The notes under the pieces were generated by a model that was not told the origin of the DNA, ran no database searches, and saw only the letters and a list, made by a program, of their open reading frames with translations. The position numbers and the translations under genes were made by a program. Positions 1-9,929 of a stretch of 64,000 nucleotides of DNA are shown piece by piece; position 1 is the stretch's first letter, and each line of letters starts with the position of its first letter. This stretch comes from Acetobacter sp. UBA5411 (lineage in GTDB: Bacteria > Pseudomonadota > Alphaproteobacteria > Acetobacterales > Acetobacteraceae): NCBI RefSeq assembly GCF_002409645.1, contig NZ_DHNR01000010.1:13072-77071 (forward strand), written 5' to 3'.

Positions 1-1
1 G

Positions 2-70
2 GTGTTCCCGCTTCCGAAAGAGGAGCACGCGGCTCAGCCCGCTGAGTCCGCATGTGGATCACTGAGGTGA
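2..70 (+). other. Possible 3' tail of an upstream gene
   Basis: The window opens inside a frame that ends with TGA at 68-70. The roughly 22 visible codons are too few to identify. From knowledge of gene order in this family an outer-membrane assembly gene (bamD) would be a natural neighbour of recN, but nothing visible proves it, and the other two frames also stop within about 65 bases. Confidence 0.2.
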
Positions 71-198
71 ACAGTGCCTGTCATTGAAATGCGGGCCTTC
101 ACCGACTGGCAGGCAGGCGTACATTCACGTATTTCCTCCCTCAGGCTCCGCTACATCACCAGCTTCCATGCGGAGACAGGTCGGAGCGGACTTTCGTA

Positions 199-1923
199 AT
201 GCTGAACTTTCTTTCCATACGCGACGTCGTTCTCATCGAAGCGCTGGATCTGTCTTTCCATCCCGGACTCACAGCACTCACAGGTGAAACTGGTGCGGGA
301 AAATCCATTCTGCTCGACAGTCTGGGACTGGCCCTTGGAGAACGCGCCAATGCACGCCTGATCCGGGCGGGAGCCCGCGAAGCACGTGTCACAGCCAGCT
401 TCGAGGTGCCTGCGGACCATCCCGTGCGCAACATTCTCTCGGAACAGGGCGTTCCCGCCGAGAGCGATGAATCCCTGATTCTGCGCCGTATCCTGAGCGC
501 CGACGGACGGTCCCGCGCATGGGTCAATGATCAGCCCATTGGTATCGGTCTGCTGCGCCGTGTGGCCGGAATGCTGGTAGAAATTCAGGGACAGCACGAA
601 CAGATGGGGCTTGCCGACCCCACGACGCACCGTGATCTGCTCGATGCATTTGGCGTCCCCGCCGCTACACGACGCAAGGTCGCCGCCTGCCATAGAACCT
701 GGCGTGAGGCACGAGAAACTCTGGAAGCAGCACAGAGGGAAATCGAGACCGCCGCACGGGAAGAAGAGTGGCTGCGGCACACGATTGATGAACTGTCCTC
801 CCTCGCCCCTCAGCCTGATGAGGAAAACGAACTCGCCGCGCAGCGTCAGGCGCTCCAGCGTAATGAACGGCGCAGCGAGGCCGTCGCGGCGGCTCTTGCG
901 GAACTGACACCTCGGGACAGGCGCAACTCCGGTCCAGCCGCCGCTCTCCGCGCCGCCAGTCGCGCCCTGCACAGACTCCTGCCCGCTCCCGGACGGGAAA
1001 CCGATGAACCGGATACGGAATTCGAGCAGCAGCAGGCCGGTGCGCAGGAAGCCCTCAAGGCGCTCGACGCCGCTGAAGTCGCGCTCTCCGAAGCGGAAAG
1101 CATGCTGACCCGACTGGCCGCCGATCAGGACGCCGATCCCCGTCTGCTGGAACAGGTCGAGGAACGCCTGTTTGCGTTGCGTGCGGCGGCCCGCAAGTTT
1201 GAAACGTCGGTCTCCGATCTGCCGGACCTGCTCAAGCGGCTGACGGAACGACTCAACGCTCTTGAAACAGGCACCGCCCGCCTTGTCGAACTGGAAGCCG
1301 CGACAGCAGCGGCGAAAGCAGCCTTTATTGCCGCCGCCGAAGATCTGTCCGCCCAGCGCGTCAAGGCTGCCCGGAAGATTGAGGCCGCCGTCATGGCGGA
1401 ACTCAAGCCGCTGAAACTTGAGCGCGCCCGTTTTGTGGTGGAACTAACGCCCCTTGCCGAAGAACAGTGGAGCGCTCACGGACTGGAACAGGCGACTTTC
1501 CTGCTGGCCGCCAATCCCGGCCAGCCGCCCGGACCACTGGGCAAGGTCGCGTCTGGCGGTGAACTGTCGCGTCTGATGCTGGCCATCCGTCTGGTGCTGG
1601 CAGGCCGGTCTTCCATCGGCACGCTGGTGTTTGACGAAATCGACTCGGGCGTGGGCGGCGCGACGGCGGCGGCCATTGGCGAGCGCCTGCACCGGCTGGC
1701 GCGAGACATGCAGATCCTGACCGTCACACACTCGCCGCAGGTCGCGGCGGCGGCTGACCACCATCTGCGGATCGGCAAGCTGGTACGGAACGGACAGACC
1801 CAGACCAGCGCTGCTCCGCTTCCGGACGTGGAAAGACGCGAGGAAATCGCCCGGATGCTGGCGGGTGACGTCATAACAGATGCCGCGCGCGCCGCCGCGG
1901 AAAGCCTTCTGGAGAAGCGGTGA
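199..1923 (+). CDS. recN: DNA repair protein RecN (SMC-like ATPase)
   Basis: RecN is a cytoplasmic SMC-like ATPase that acts at DNA double-strand breaks in recombinational repair. The 574-residue protein has the normal family length. A Walker A motif GETGAGKS sits at residues 29-36. The long middle part is rich in Ala, Glu, Arg and Leu, as expected for the coiled-coil arms. The ABC signature (SGGELSRL) lies near 451 and the Walker B stretch LVFDEID near 476-482. The stop codon overlaps the start of ligA, so the two genes are translationally coupled. No LexA box was identified upstream. The identification is secure. Confidence 0.96.
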   Translation: MLNFLSIRDVVLIEALDLSFHPGLTALTGETGAGKSILLDSLGLALGERANARLIRAGAREARVTASFEVPADHPVRNILSEQGVPAESDESLILRRILSADGRSRAWVNDQPIGIGLLRRVAGMLVEIQGQHEQMGLADPTTHRDLLDAFGVPAATRRKVAACHRTWREARETLEAAQREIETAAREEEWLRHTIDELSSLAPQPDEENELAAQRQALQRNERRSEAVAAALAELTPRDRRNSGPAAALRAASRALHRLLPAPGRETDEPDTEFEQQQAGAQEALKALDAAEVALSEAESMLTRLAADQDADPRLLEQVEERLFALRAAARKFETSVSDLPDLLKRLTERLNALETGTARLVELEAATAAAKAAFIAAAEDLSAQRVKAARKIEAAVMAELKPLKLERARFVVELTPLAEEQWSAHGLEQATFLLAANPGQPPGPLGKVASGGELSRLMLAIRLVLAGRSSIGTLVFDEIDSGVGGATAAAIGERLHRLARDMQILTVTHSPQVAAAADHHLRIGKLVRNGQTQTSAAPLPDVERREEIARMLAGDVITDAARAAAESLLEKR

Positions 1924-4010
1924 TGGACACGGCGCATATTCCCGTCGATCAGCTCGATAGTGCACAGGCCGAACACGAGCTGGAACGTCTGGCAGCTCTG
2001 ATCGCCCGTCTGAACGAGGCCTATCACGCCAAGGACGCGCCAGAAGTCTCGGACGCGGAATTCGATGCCTTGCGCCGCCGCAATGAAGAAATCGAAATTC
2101 GCTTCCCTGCCCTGATACGTATGGACAGCCCCCGCTTTCAGGTGGGTGCGGCTCCGAGTAGCGCTTTCAAGAAACACCGTCACCTCGCGCCGATGCTGTC
2201 ACTGGACAACGTGTTCGACCGCGCCGACTTCGAGGACTTCGTAAAACGCGCCGTGCGGTTTCTGGGCCTTGATGAGGTGCAGGCCGCTGCCCTCGCCTTT
2301 GTCGGCGAACCCAAGATCGACGGCGTCTCCATCAGTCTGACCTACGAAAACGGTCGGTTCGCACGCGGCACCACACGCGGCGACGGCACGGAAGGTGAAG
2401 ACGTCACCGCCAATCTGAAGACGCTGAAAAGCATCCCTCTCCGTCTGAGGGGTGAAGCGCCGGATCTGATCGAAATCCGCGGCGAAGTCTTTCTGGGGAA
2501 GAAAGAATTTCTCGCCATCAATGCCGCGCAGGAGGCTGCGGGAGACAAGCTTTTCGCCAACCCGCGCAACGCCGCAGCAGGTTCCCTGCGCCAGCTTGAT
2601 CCAAAGGTGACGGCCCGTCGGCCGCTTTCCCTATTTGCTTACGCGATGGGATTTTCGTCCCGACCAGTCGCTGCGACCCATTCCGCCTATCTCGACCAGC
2701 TTCGCGCATGGGGTTTCACGGTCAATCCGCTTTCCACAAAGCTGGCAGGTATTGCAGAGGCTGAGCCGTTTTTCGACAGGATCGCGCTGGAACGGGCCGA
2801 GTTGCCCTATGATATCGACGGCGTAGTCTACAAGATCGACGATCTGGCGCTTCAGGAACGTCTCGGTTTCGCTGGACGGGCACCGCGCTGGGCGACGGCG
2901 TGGAAGTTCCCGGCTGAACAGGCCGTGACCCGGCTTCTGGCCATTGAAGTGCAGGTTGGCCGCACCGGCGCGCTGACGCCCGTGGCGCATCTTGAGCCCG
3001 TCAATGTCGGCGGAGTGATCGTCTCACGCGCCACATTGCACAATCAGGATGAGATCGAGCGCAAGGATGTCCGCGTCGGCGATCTGGTGCAGATTCAGCG
3101 TGCCGGGGATGTCATTCCCCAGATCGTCGCAGTCGTCGCGGAACAGAACCATGAGCGACATGCACCGTTCGTCATGCCGGATCACTGCCCGGCTTGCGGT
3201 GCGAGCGTGGAGCGGATTCCGGGCGAAGCGGTCATCCGCTGCACCGGTGGCCTCACCTGTCCCGCGCAGGTCGTCGAGCGTCTGATCCACTTCGTGTCGC
3301 GTATGGCCTTTGACATTGATGGTCTGGGCGAAAAAAGCATCACCGAGTTCCATGACATCGGCATGGTGAAAGCGCCGGGCGACATTTTCCGCCTTGAGAC
3401 GCATGAAGACGAAATTGCCAAACGGGAAGGCTGGGGCGCGACCTCGGCACGGAAGCTTTGTCAGGCCATTGAGACTCGGCGAACCATCTCCCTGCCCCGT
3501 TTCATCTATGCGCTGGGCATCCGACGCGTGGGAGAAAACAACGCCAAACTTCTGGCCCGTCATTACGGATCGTTCACGCATCTGCGCGAACGGATGCAGG
3601 CGGCACAGATCATCGGCTCCGAGGAACGTCAGGAACTGGGCGAGATCACCGGGATCGGCACGGCCATTGCTGACGAGATCGTCAGTTTCTTTGCCGAACC
3701 TCACAACCAGACGACGCTGGATGATCTTCTGACCTACGTGACCGTGGAGGATGAGATCGTTGAGGCGGGCGGCGCGCTATCCGGAAAAGTCATTGTTTTT
3801 ACAGGCTCTCTTGTGACCATGACACGTCCGGAGGCCAAGGCGACGGCGGAGCGTCTGGGAGCGAAAGTCACTGACAGCGTCTCAAAAAAGACAGATCTTG
3901 TCGTGCTCGGTGCGGAAGCTGGCTCAAAAGCCCGTAAAGCGCAGGAACTGGGTATTGATACAGTCGATGAAACGGGGTGGCGACAACTGGCCGGATTACC
4001 AGAAGTTTAA
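1923..4010 (+). CDS. ligA: NAD+-dependent DNA ligase LigA
   Basis: LigA seals nicks in duplex DNA using NAD+ and is needed in replication and repair. The domain order is complete: N-terminal Ia domain, adenylation domain with the KIDG motif (Lys131 takes the AMP), OB fold, four-cysteine zinc finger at about residues 422-447, helix-hairpin-helix region, and C-terminal BRCT domain from about 620. A GTG at 1920 is directly followed by ATG at 1923; I chose the ATG, which shares one base with the recN stop (TGATG). The length of about 695 residues is typical. The gene forms a two-gene operon with recN. Confidence 0.97.
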   Translation: MDTAHIPVDQLDSAQAEHELERLAALIARLNEAYHAKDAPEVSDAEFDALRRRNEEIEIRFPALIRMDSPRFQVGAAPSSAFKKHRHLAPMLSLDNVFDRADFEDFVKRAVRFLGLDEVQAAALAFVGEPKIDGVSISLTYENGRFARGTTRGDGTEGEDVTANLKTLKSIPLRLRGEAPDLIEIRGEVFLGKKEFLAINAAQEAAGDKLFANPRNAAAGSLRQLDPKVTARRPLSLFAYAMGFSSRPVAATHSAYLDQLRAWGFTVNPLSTKLAGIAEAEPFFDRIALERAELPYDIDGVVYKIDDLALQERLGFAGRAPRWATAWKFPAEQAVTRLLAIEVQVGRTGALTPVAHLEPVNVGGVIVSRATLHNQDEIERKDVRVGDLVQIQRAGDVIPQIVAVVAEQNHERHAPFVMPDHCPACGASVERIPGEAVIRCTGGLTCPAQVVERLIHFVSRMAFDIDGLGEKSITEFHDIGMVKAPGDIFRLETHEDEIAKREGWGATSARKLCQAIETRRTISLPRFIYALGIRRVGENNAKLLARHYGSFTHLRERMQAAQIIGSEERQELGEITGIGTAIADEIVSFFAEPHNQTTLDDLLTYVTVEDEIVEAGGALSGKVIVFTGSLVTMTRPEAKATAERLGAKVTDSVSKKTDLVVLGAEAGSKARKAQELGIDTVDETGWRQLAGLPEV

Positions 4011-4221
4011 AAATCTCTGCCTTATTTCTGTAACAGACTCTGTCCACCGGCAATATTCGTTGCAAAGCGAATTGCCGAAACCGCTACAAGCTGGCATGAT
4101 GCTGTCGCCCGGGAACGGAGCACTTAATAATAACTATAAATTCCCCGCGGACTGTATTCAGGCCTGATTTTCCCGGGAAGGAACAGATGGCCGGAATCAC
4201 CGCGCTCGGAGAGCGTTGGTC

Positions 4222-6894
4222 ATGACGAAATGGGTTTACAGCTTCGGTGGCGGCCTTAATGAAGGCAGCGCCGGAATGCGCAATCTGCTTGGTGGCAAAG
4301 GCGCCAACCTGGCGGAGATGGCTTCCATCGGACTGCCAGTGCCTCCCGGTTTTACCATCACAACCGAAGTATGCTCGGCATACTACGATAACGGTAATGC
4401 CTACCCGGCAGACCTTGCAGAGCAGGTCGCGGCGGCCCTTCATCGCGTTGAGAAATCGGTTGGTCTGGTCTTTGGCGACGCCACTGCACCGCTGCTGGTT
4501 TCGGTCCGCTCGGGTGCCCGCGTTTCCATGCCGGGCATGATGGACACCGTTCTCAATCTCGGTCTGAATGACGAGACGGTTGAAGGTCTGGCGGCTTCCT
4601 CCAAGGACGAGCGTTTCGCGTGGGACAGCTATCGCCGCTTCATCCAGATGTATGGTTCCGTCGTGATGGGCGTGCCGCATCATCGTTTCGAGGATCTGCT
4701 TGAGCAGGCCAAGCACGGTCTGGGCGTCACCGACGACACGGCGATCAAGGCTTCCGACTGGCGCGAGATCGTCAAGGATTACAAGGACGTCGTTCAGAAA
4801 GAGACCGGCAAGCCGTTCCCGAACGATCCGCAGGAGCAGCTCTGGGGCGCGATCAGCGCCGTGTTCGGTTCGTGGATGAACCCGCGCGCCCACACCTACC
4901 GCAAGCTGCATGACATTCCGGCAAGCTGGGGCACCGCCGTCAACGTGCAGGCGATGGTCTTCGGCAATATGGGCGATGACTGTGCGACCGGCGTGTGCTT
5001 CACCCGCGATCCGTCCACCGGCGAAAACATCTTCTACGGCGAATATCTGGTCAACGCGCAGGGCGAAGACGTTGTCGCGGGTATCCGCACGCCGCAGCCC
5101 ATGTCCGCCGCCCGTGCGACAGCCGATCAGTCTCCGATGGAGAAGGTTCTGCCGGAAGCCTACAAGGAGCTCATGCGTGTGCGTGACATCCTTGAGAAGC
5201 ATTATCGCGACATGCAGGACATCGAGTTCACGGTGCAGAGCAACGTGCTCTACATGCTCCAGACCCGGTCCGGCAAGCGCACGGCGGCAGCCGCTCTCAA
5301 GATCGCCATCGACATGGCGCAGGAAGGCCTGATCACGCAGGAAGAAGCCATCCAGCGCGTCCCACCCGGCTCGCTCGACCAGCTTCTGCACCCGACGCTC
5401 GATCCGAAAGCCGAGAAGAACCTTTTCTCCCGTGGTCTCCCGGCCTCTCCGGGCGCCGCAGCCGGTGCAATCGTCTTTACGGCTGAAGAAGTCGAAGACC
5501 GTGCCGCCAAGGGCGAAGATGTCATTCTGGTCCGTATCGAAACCTCACCGGAAGATGTGCATGGCATGCACGCAGCCCGTGGCGTTCTTACGACCCGTGG
5601 TGGCATGACCTCTCACGCCGCCGTCGTGGCGCGTGGCATGGGACGTGTCTGCGTAGCCGGTGCCGGTGGGATCACCGTCGACTACAAGGCGCAGACCATG
5701 ACGGTCGGCAATGTCACGCTGAAAGGTGGCGACTGGATCACCCTCGATGGTGGCACGGGCGCTGTCTATGTCGGCAAGGTTGCGACTATTCCCCCGACCC
5801 TCTCGGGTGATTTCAGCACCCTGATGGGCTGGGCTGATGAAGTCCGTCGCCTGCGCGTTCGTGCCAACGCCGAGACGCCGGAAGATGCCGAGACGGCTCG
5901 TCGCTTCGGTGCCGAAGGCATCGGTCTGAGCCGGACGGAGCACATGTTCTTCGGTCCGGACCGTATCGGTTTCGTCCGTCAGATGATCATGTCCGACGAT
6001 CCGGCGACCCGTAAAAAGGCAATTGACGCGCTGCTGCCGTTCCAGCGTGACGATTTCTCACAGATTTTCCGCATCATGAGCGGTCTACCTGTGACAATCC
6101 GTCTGCTCGATCCGCCGCTCCACGAGTTCCTTCCTCATGGTGAAGCAGAGCTTGAGGAAGTGGCAACTGCCCTCGGTCAGTCTGTTGACTCCCTGCGCGC
6201 CCGTCGCTCGGCTCTGTCGGAAGCCAACCCGATGCTCGGTCACCGTGGCTGCCGTCTCGGCATCACCTACCCCGAGATCTATGCGATGCAGGTTCGCGCC
6301 ATCATCGAGGCCGCTATCGCCGTCTCGAAAGAGACCGGACAGGCCATTGTTCCTGAAATCATGATCCCGCTTGTGGGCATGAAGACGGAACTCGAGGTGA
6401 CCCGCAAGGCAGCGGAAGCGGAAGTGGCTGCTGTCTTCAAGGAGCAGGGCACGACGCTTGATTACCTCATCGGCACCATGATCGAGCTGCCTCGCGCAGC
6501 GATCACGGCGGATCAGATTGCAGAAGTGGCGGACTTCTTCTCGTTCGGCACCAACGATCTGACGCAGACCACACTCGGCCTGTCCCGTGACGATGCCGGT
6601 TCGTTCCTGCCTTACTACGTCGACCACGGCCTTCTGCCGAAAGACCCGTTCGTCTCGATCGATCGTGAAGGCGTCGGTGCTCTGGTGCGCATGGGTGCGG
6701 AGAATGGTCGCAAGACCAAGTCCAACCTGAAGCTGGGCGTATGCGGCGAACATGGTGGTGATCCGGACTCCATCGCTTTCTTCGAGAGCGTTGGGCTGGA
6801 TTACGTCTCCTGCTCCCCGTTCCGCGTGCCGGTGGCTCGTCTGGCCGCGGCTCAGGCGGCTCTGGCGATGAAAAAGGAAAAGGCGTCATCCTGA
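4222..6894 (+). CDS. ppdK: Pyruvate, phosphate dikinase
   Basis: PPDK interconverts pyruvate + ATP + Pi with PEP + AMP + PPi, giving acetic acid bacteria a gluconeogenic route to PEP. The 890-residue protein has the N-terminal nucleotide-binding domain, the central phosphohistidine domain with the motif TSHAAVVARGMG (catalytic His465), and the C-terminal PEP-binding barrel ending in GVCGEHGGDP (Cys841). A TTG at 4216 is in frame, but ATG 4222 is preceded by GGAGAG at good spacing and is preferred. A strong hairpin terminator follows. The next gene encodes the cognate regulatory kinase/phosphorylase, so activity is probably controlled by phosphorylation next to the catalytic histidine. Confidence 0.97.
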   Translation: MTKWVYSFGGGLNEGSAGMRNLLGGKGANLAEMASIGLPVPPGFTITTEVCSAYYDNGNAYPADLAEQVAAALHRVEKSVGLVFGDATAPLLVSVRSGARVSMPGMMDTVLNLGLNDETVEGLAASSKDERFAWDSYRRFIQMYGSVVMGVPHHRFEDLLEQAKHGLGVTDDTAIKASDWREIVKDYKDVVQKETGKPFPNDPQEQLWGAISAVFGSWMNPRAHTYRKLHDIPASWGTAVNVQAMVFGNMGDDCATGVCFTRDPSTGENIFYGEYLVNAQGEDVVAGIRTPQPMSAARATADQSPMEKVLPEAYKELMRVRDILEKHYRDMQDIEFTVQSNVLYMLQTRSGKRTAAAALKIAIDMAQEGLITQEEAIQRVPPGSLDQLLHPTLDPKAEKNLFSRGLPASPGAAAGAIVFTAEEVEDRAAKGEDVILVRIETSPEDVHGMHAARGVLTTRGGMTSHAAVVARGMGRVCVAGAGGITVDYKAQTMTVGNVTLKGGDWITLDGGTGAVYVGKVATIPPTLSGDFSTLMGWADEVRRLRVRANAETPEDAETARRFGAEGIGLSRTEHMFFGPDRIGFVRQMIMSDDPATRKKAIDALLPFQRDDFSQIFRIMSGLPVTIRLLDPPLHEFLPHGEAELEEVATALGQSVDSLRARRSALSEANPMLGHRGCRLGITYPEIYAMQVRAIIEAAIAVSKETGQAIVPEIMIPLVGMKTELEVTRKAAEAEVAAVFKEQGTTLDYLIGTMIELPRAAITADQIAEVADFFSFGTNDLTQTTLGLSRDDAGSFLPYYVDHGLLPKDPFVSIDREGVGALVRMGAENGRKTKSNLKLGVCGEHGGDPDSIAFFESVGLDYVSCSPFRVPVARLAAAQAALAMKKEKASS

Positions 6895-6930
6895 TTTGAG
6901 GGATGACTGTCTGATCTGAGATCAGCATCG

Positions 6931-6965
6931 ACGGGGCGCTCCCATAAGGGCGCCCCGTTTTTGTT
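6931..6965 (+). terminator. Rho-independent terminator after ppdK
   Basis: A 9-bp GC-rich stem (6931-6939 with 6950-6958) closes a 10-base loop and runs into a T-rich tail. It lies 36 bases after the ppdK stop, so the downstream PSRP gene probably has its own promoter or is fed by readthrough. Confidence 0.85.
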
Positions 6966-7068
6966 TCTGCGGCACGAAATCAAAAACTCGCTTCAAGACG
7001 CGTGAAATGGTCTGGCTGCTTTTCCTCATGAAAGCGGGAGACCTTTTCTGAAAATACAGGCTCTCAAC

Positions 7069-7926
7069 ATGACCAAACGCAGTATCTGTCTTCATCTGGT
7101 TTCCGGCGGCACCGGGCAGACCCTCGACGCACAGGCGAGGGCCTGCGCACCGCATTTCCCGGATGTGGAGCTCCAGTTCCGCCACTGGAATCTGGTCCGC
7201 AGCCGAACCCAGCTGCGCCGCGTGATTGCCGGTATCGCCAGCGAGCCGGGACCTGTTCTTTCCTCACTTATCGACGCAGGATTGCAGAACGATCTGGAAG
7301 ATGGCTGCAAACGGACTGGTGTCCAGTTGCTTGATGTCATGAAGAACACACTGACCTTTCTGGAAGGCGCAACCGGGACACAAGCCGTCGACGGAGGACC
7401 TGGCGGCCAGTACATCATGGACGAGAACTACTTCCGCCGTATCGACGCCATGCACTACGTCATCGAGCATGATGACGGTCAGCAGACCCGAGAACTCAAG
7501 GACGCCGATGTCGTGCTGGTGGGTGTCTCCCGCGCCTCCAAGACGCCGACATGCTTTTACCTCGCCAACAAGGGCATCAAGGCCGCCAACGTACCTCTGG
7601 TGCCTGACACTCCTCTCCCTCCAGAGCTCTTTGAGCTGGACGTGCCGGTCATCGGCCTGACGATTGCGCCGGAAGCCCTGCTTGAAATCCGTCGGACACG
7701 ACTGAACAGCATGGTGCCCACCAAGCAGCATGCCGGGGGAACATCCCTGACGCGAACAAGCTATATTGATCCGGAAGAAGTCAGAAATGAACTGCTGTGG
7801 GCGAAACGCCTCTGCACGCGCCATGGCTGGCCGATCATCGACATCACCAGACGGTCGATTGAGGAAACAAGCGCTGCGGTGCTGGATATTCTGGAGCACC
7901 CGAACCCGCTTTCGGCACCGGGCTGA
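7069..7926 (+). CDS. PPDK regulatory protein (PSRP, DUF299 kinase/pyrophosphorylase)
   Basis: PSRP is a bifunctional enzyme: it phosphorylates PPDK on a threonine using ADP, and removes that phosphate using Pi. The 285-residue length fits the DUF299 family, and the P-loop GVSRASKTP at residues 152-160 is intact, followed by the expected FYLANKG. Its position directly after ppdK supports the assignment to PPDK rather than to PEP synthase. The start ATG at 7069 gives the usual N-terminus with SGGTG. The terminator between the two genes implies independent expression. Confidence 0.93.
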   Translation: MTKRSICLHLVSGGTGQTLDAQARACAPHFPDVELQFRHWNLVRSRTQLRRVIAGIASEPGPVLSSLIDAGLQNDLEDGCKRTGVQLLDVMKNTLTFLEGATGTQAVDGGPGGQYIMDENYFRRIDAMHYVIEHDDGQQTRELKDADVVLVGVSRASKTPTCFYLANKGIKAANVPLVPDTPLPPELFELDVPVIGLTIAPEALLEIRRTRLNSMVPTKQHAGGTSLTRTSYIDPEEVRNELLWAKRLCTRHGWPIIDITRRSIEETSAAVLDILEHPNPLSAPG

Positions 7927-7961
7927 GTAAGGGCTTGTTTTTCTCAGACAGTTTCAGGGAA

Positions 7962-7986
7962 CATCGCCTTTTTGGAAAAGGCGATG
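7962..7986. terminator. Perfect 11-bp hairpin after PSRP gene
   Basis: CATCGCCTTTT (7962-7972) pairs perfectly with 7976-7986 around a 3-base loop. It lies 36 bases after the PSRP stop. No T-run follows on either strand, so it may be a weak terminator or an mRNA-stabilising hairpin. Confidence 0.5.
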
Positions 7987-8037
7987 CTCAAACACATTAC
8001 TGATAAACAGATTTTTGTAGATCGTGATTATTTTCCA

Positions 8038-8063
8038 GAGACGATTTCATTCAATCGTCTCTT
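8038..8063. terminator. Hairpin between convergent genes
   Basis: AGAGACGATT (8038-8047) pairs perfectly with 8054-8063 around a 6-base loop, immediately after the stop of the minus-strand gene that ends at 8070. It is well placed as a shared terminator for the two convergent genes, though the U-tract is poor on both sides. Confidence 0.55.
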
Positions 8064-8069
8064 CAGAAA

Positions 8070-8459
8070 TCACTCGTCCTCATCTTCCGATTCATAGCGG
8101 CGAGGATCAAGCAGACGCCAGTCGCGTTCTTCTTCTGTCGCCGGACGGTCGATGAAATCGTTCAGCTCACTTGAAGATATCCAAGGTTCTTCGGTTCCCA
8201 GCACTTCCGCATTTTCACCGAATGAAAACCACGCTTCAAGCGTGTCACGCGCAGAAGCGCCCGGCACACGACAGATTTCTATACTGTCGCGGACATAGGC
8301 CCGCGCGAACGCATTTGCATGCTCGGCATCAAGAAATCCCTTGATGTCTTCGATGATATTATCCTCAGCGCCTCCGGAAAGGTCGAGCAGACGCACAACC
8401 GGCCCCGTTTCCTGAGCCGATACCGTTGCGTCTTCACCATTTTCTTCGGCTTCAGTCAT
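8070..8459 (-). CDS. Small acidic hypothetical protein
   Basis: I do not recognise this 129-residue protein. It is strongly acidic, with acidic tails at both ends (the C-terminus ends SEDEDE), no signal peptide and no membrane segment, so it should be cytoplasmic. The middle part (about residues 30-75) has an alternating hydrophobic pattern compatible with a small folded core. It is the last gene of a minus-strand series after the DAHP synthase and nicotinate phosphoribosyltransferase-like genes. Base composition matches its neighbours. A hairpin follows its stop codon. Confidence 0.7.
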   Translation of the reverse strand: MTEAEENGEDATVSAQETGPVVRLLDLSGGAEDNIIEDIKGFLDAEHANAFARAYVRDSIEICRVPGASARDTLEAWFSFGENAEVLGTEEPWISSSELNDFIDRPATEEERDWRLLDPRRYESEDEDE

Positions 8460-8525
8460 GAACGAAACAACTCCTGTGATTCACAATAAACTTATAAGGT
8501 AACGGCAATTTTCGGAAACAGGCGA

Positions 8526-9845
8526 TCAGCCCGGATGCAGGCGTTTGCGCTGCCTTTCTTCCGCCCGGCGGAATGACGGCAATAGAAACTCCCGTCCTGT
8601 CTTCACGCTCTCCACACCGTCATACGTCACGATATCCGCTGTGGCGTAAGTCTCATTCCACAGCTTAGGGATAAAAGATCCGGTCCCGACGATATCGATC
8701 GGCGCGCTAGCGTCAGCCATGCTGGCGCATTTTGTCACCCCGAAACCGGACGACACGACAATCTTCACTTTCTCGAAGCCTGCCTCATCCAGCACTTCAC
8801 GCATCCGCCAGATAGCCGCCGCCGAAACGCCGGTCCCGATCAGGTTACGCAATTCCCCTTCCGAACGATAACGACGGATAGCATCCGGAACATAGCGATC
8901 CAGAACGGCATAGGACTCCTGAGGATCGAGTCCTTCCAGAAAACGTCCGCCATGCGTGTCGAGACGCAAGCCCACCCGCCCCGCTTCCGCCAGTTCCTTG
9001 AAGTGACGACAGACAGCGAGACCGTCCGTGATCTCGCGCCCATAGTAATCAACCAGCACGGTCAGGTCGGTGTCAGGATAGACCTCGTGAAACATCTCGG
9101 CGGCCCGAAGCGTGGAACCGGCATACCCAATCAGGGCATGCGGCATCGTGCCGAACCCGTGCGTCTGTCCGAAAAACGCGGCAGTCGCATCGGTCGCACC
9201 GCCAATGAAACCGACCGCACCTTCTTTTTGGGCAGCACGGCTACCGACAGATGCGCCATAGCTCATCAGCTCCTGCATCTCGTAGCCCGCACAATGGCGG
9301 GCTTCCATGGCGAGAAACTGCGCCTTGGGCAGAGAGAGCGCCATCTGATAGGCACGATGCGCCGCAACGCAGCACGCGCCCAGCTTCTGGAGCACCAGGG
9401 TCTCAAGGTCAGTGAGATGGGAAAAGAAGCCCGTAATATAGAGTAGTGGTTCGCCTGCTCCGACCCACTCGCCTTCCGTAAAAACTGGCTCGACCAGAAT
9501 CTCGATGCCACGCTCACGGGCAATATTCTTCAGCCAGTCTTCAACCATCGCTGTGGCGGAGAGGACTGGCCGGCGAATAAACACGGCATAGGTCACCACG
9601 CAATCGCCAAATCGCGAGACGATTTCCTTGGTGCGGTTGAAATAACTGTCAGTGCGAGCCTTGATCGTCGCATCATCAAGCGCTGTTACGCAGAACGAGG
9701 AGCTTACCCCGGAAGAGACCTCGGAACGAGGTTCTTTCGGAGGTACGGAAGACGATTTCAAGACCACGAGCTGCCCTTTCCTAGGCATCAGGACCAGATG
9801 CACTGTATTATTCTGGACATAGACCTTCCGCGACCACAAGGTCAC
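8526..9845 (-). CDS. Nicotinate phosphoribosyltransferase-like enzyme
   Basis: The protein belongs to the type II phosphoribosyltransferase group around nicotinate phosphoribosyltransferase, which makes nicotinate mononucleotide from nicotinate and PRPP in NAD salvage. Visible markers are the N-terminal TDSYFNRT-like stretch, the block RHCAGYEMQELMSYGA, FIGGATDATAAFF, LVDYYG, RLDTHGGRF, and the phosphate-binding end VSSGFG and IVGTGSFIP. The longest frame starts at GTG 9845. An in-frame ATG at 9788 (MPRKGQ) would remove 19 residues; neither has a convincing ribosome site. The exact substrate (nicotinate or a related ring) cannot be read from sequence alone. Confidence 0.8.
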   Translation of the reverse strand: MTLWSRKVYVQNNTVHLVLMPRKGQLVVLKSSSVPPKEPRSEVSSGVSSSFCVTALDDATIKARTDSYFNRTKEIVSRFGDCVVTYAVFIRRPVLSATAMVEDWLKNIARERGIEILVEPVFTEGEWVGAGEPLLYITGFFSHLTDLETLVLQKLGACCVAAHRAYQMALSLPKAQFLAMEARHCAGYEMQELMSYGASVGSRAAQKEGAVGFIGGATDATAAFFGQTHGFGTMPHALIGYAGSTLRAAEMFHEVYPDTDLTVLVDYYGREITDGLAVCRHFKELAEAGRVGLRLDTHGGRFLEGLDPQESYAVLDRYVPDAIRRYRSEGELRNLIGTGVSAAAIWRMREVLDEAGFEKVKIVVSSGFGVTKCASMADASAPIDIVGTGSFIPKLWNETYATADIVTYDGVESVKTGREFLLPSFRRAEERQRKRLHPG

Positions 9846-9929
9846 GGGTCGCAGGAAAGCTCAGAAAGTGACAGGGCGCAGCTTACAACGGGAGAATAAT
9901 CTCCCGTCATAAACACTGGTTTATCCTGG

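Noticed and set aside
4084..5391. Long (435-codon) open frame antisense to ppdK
   Set aside because: It lies wholly opposite a well-supported gene; the translation has no domain and reflects GC-rich codon bias.
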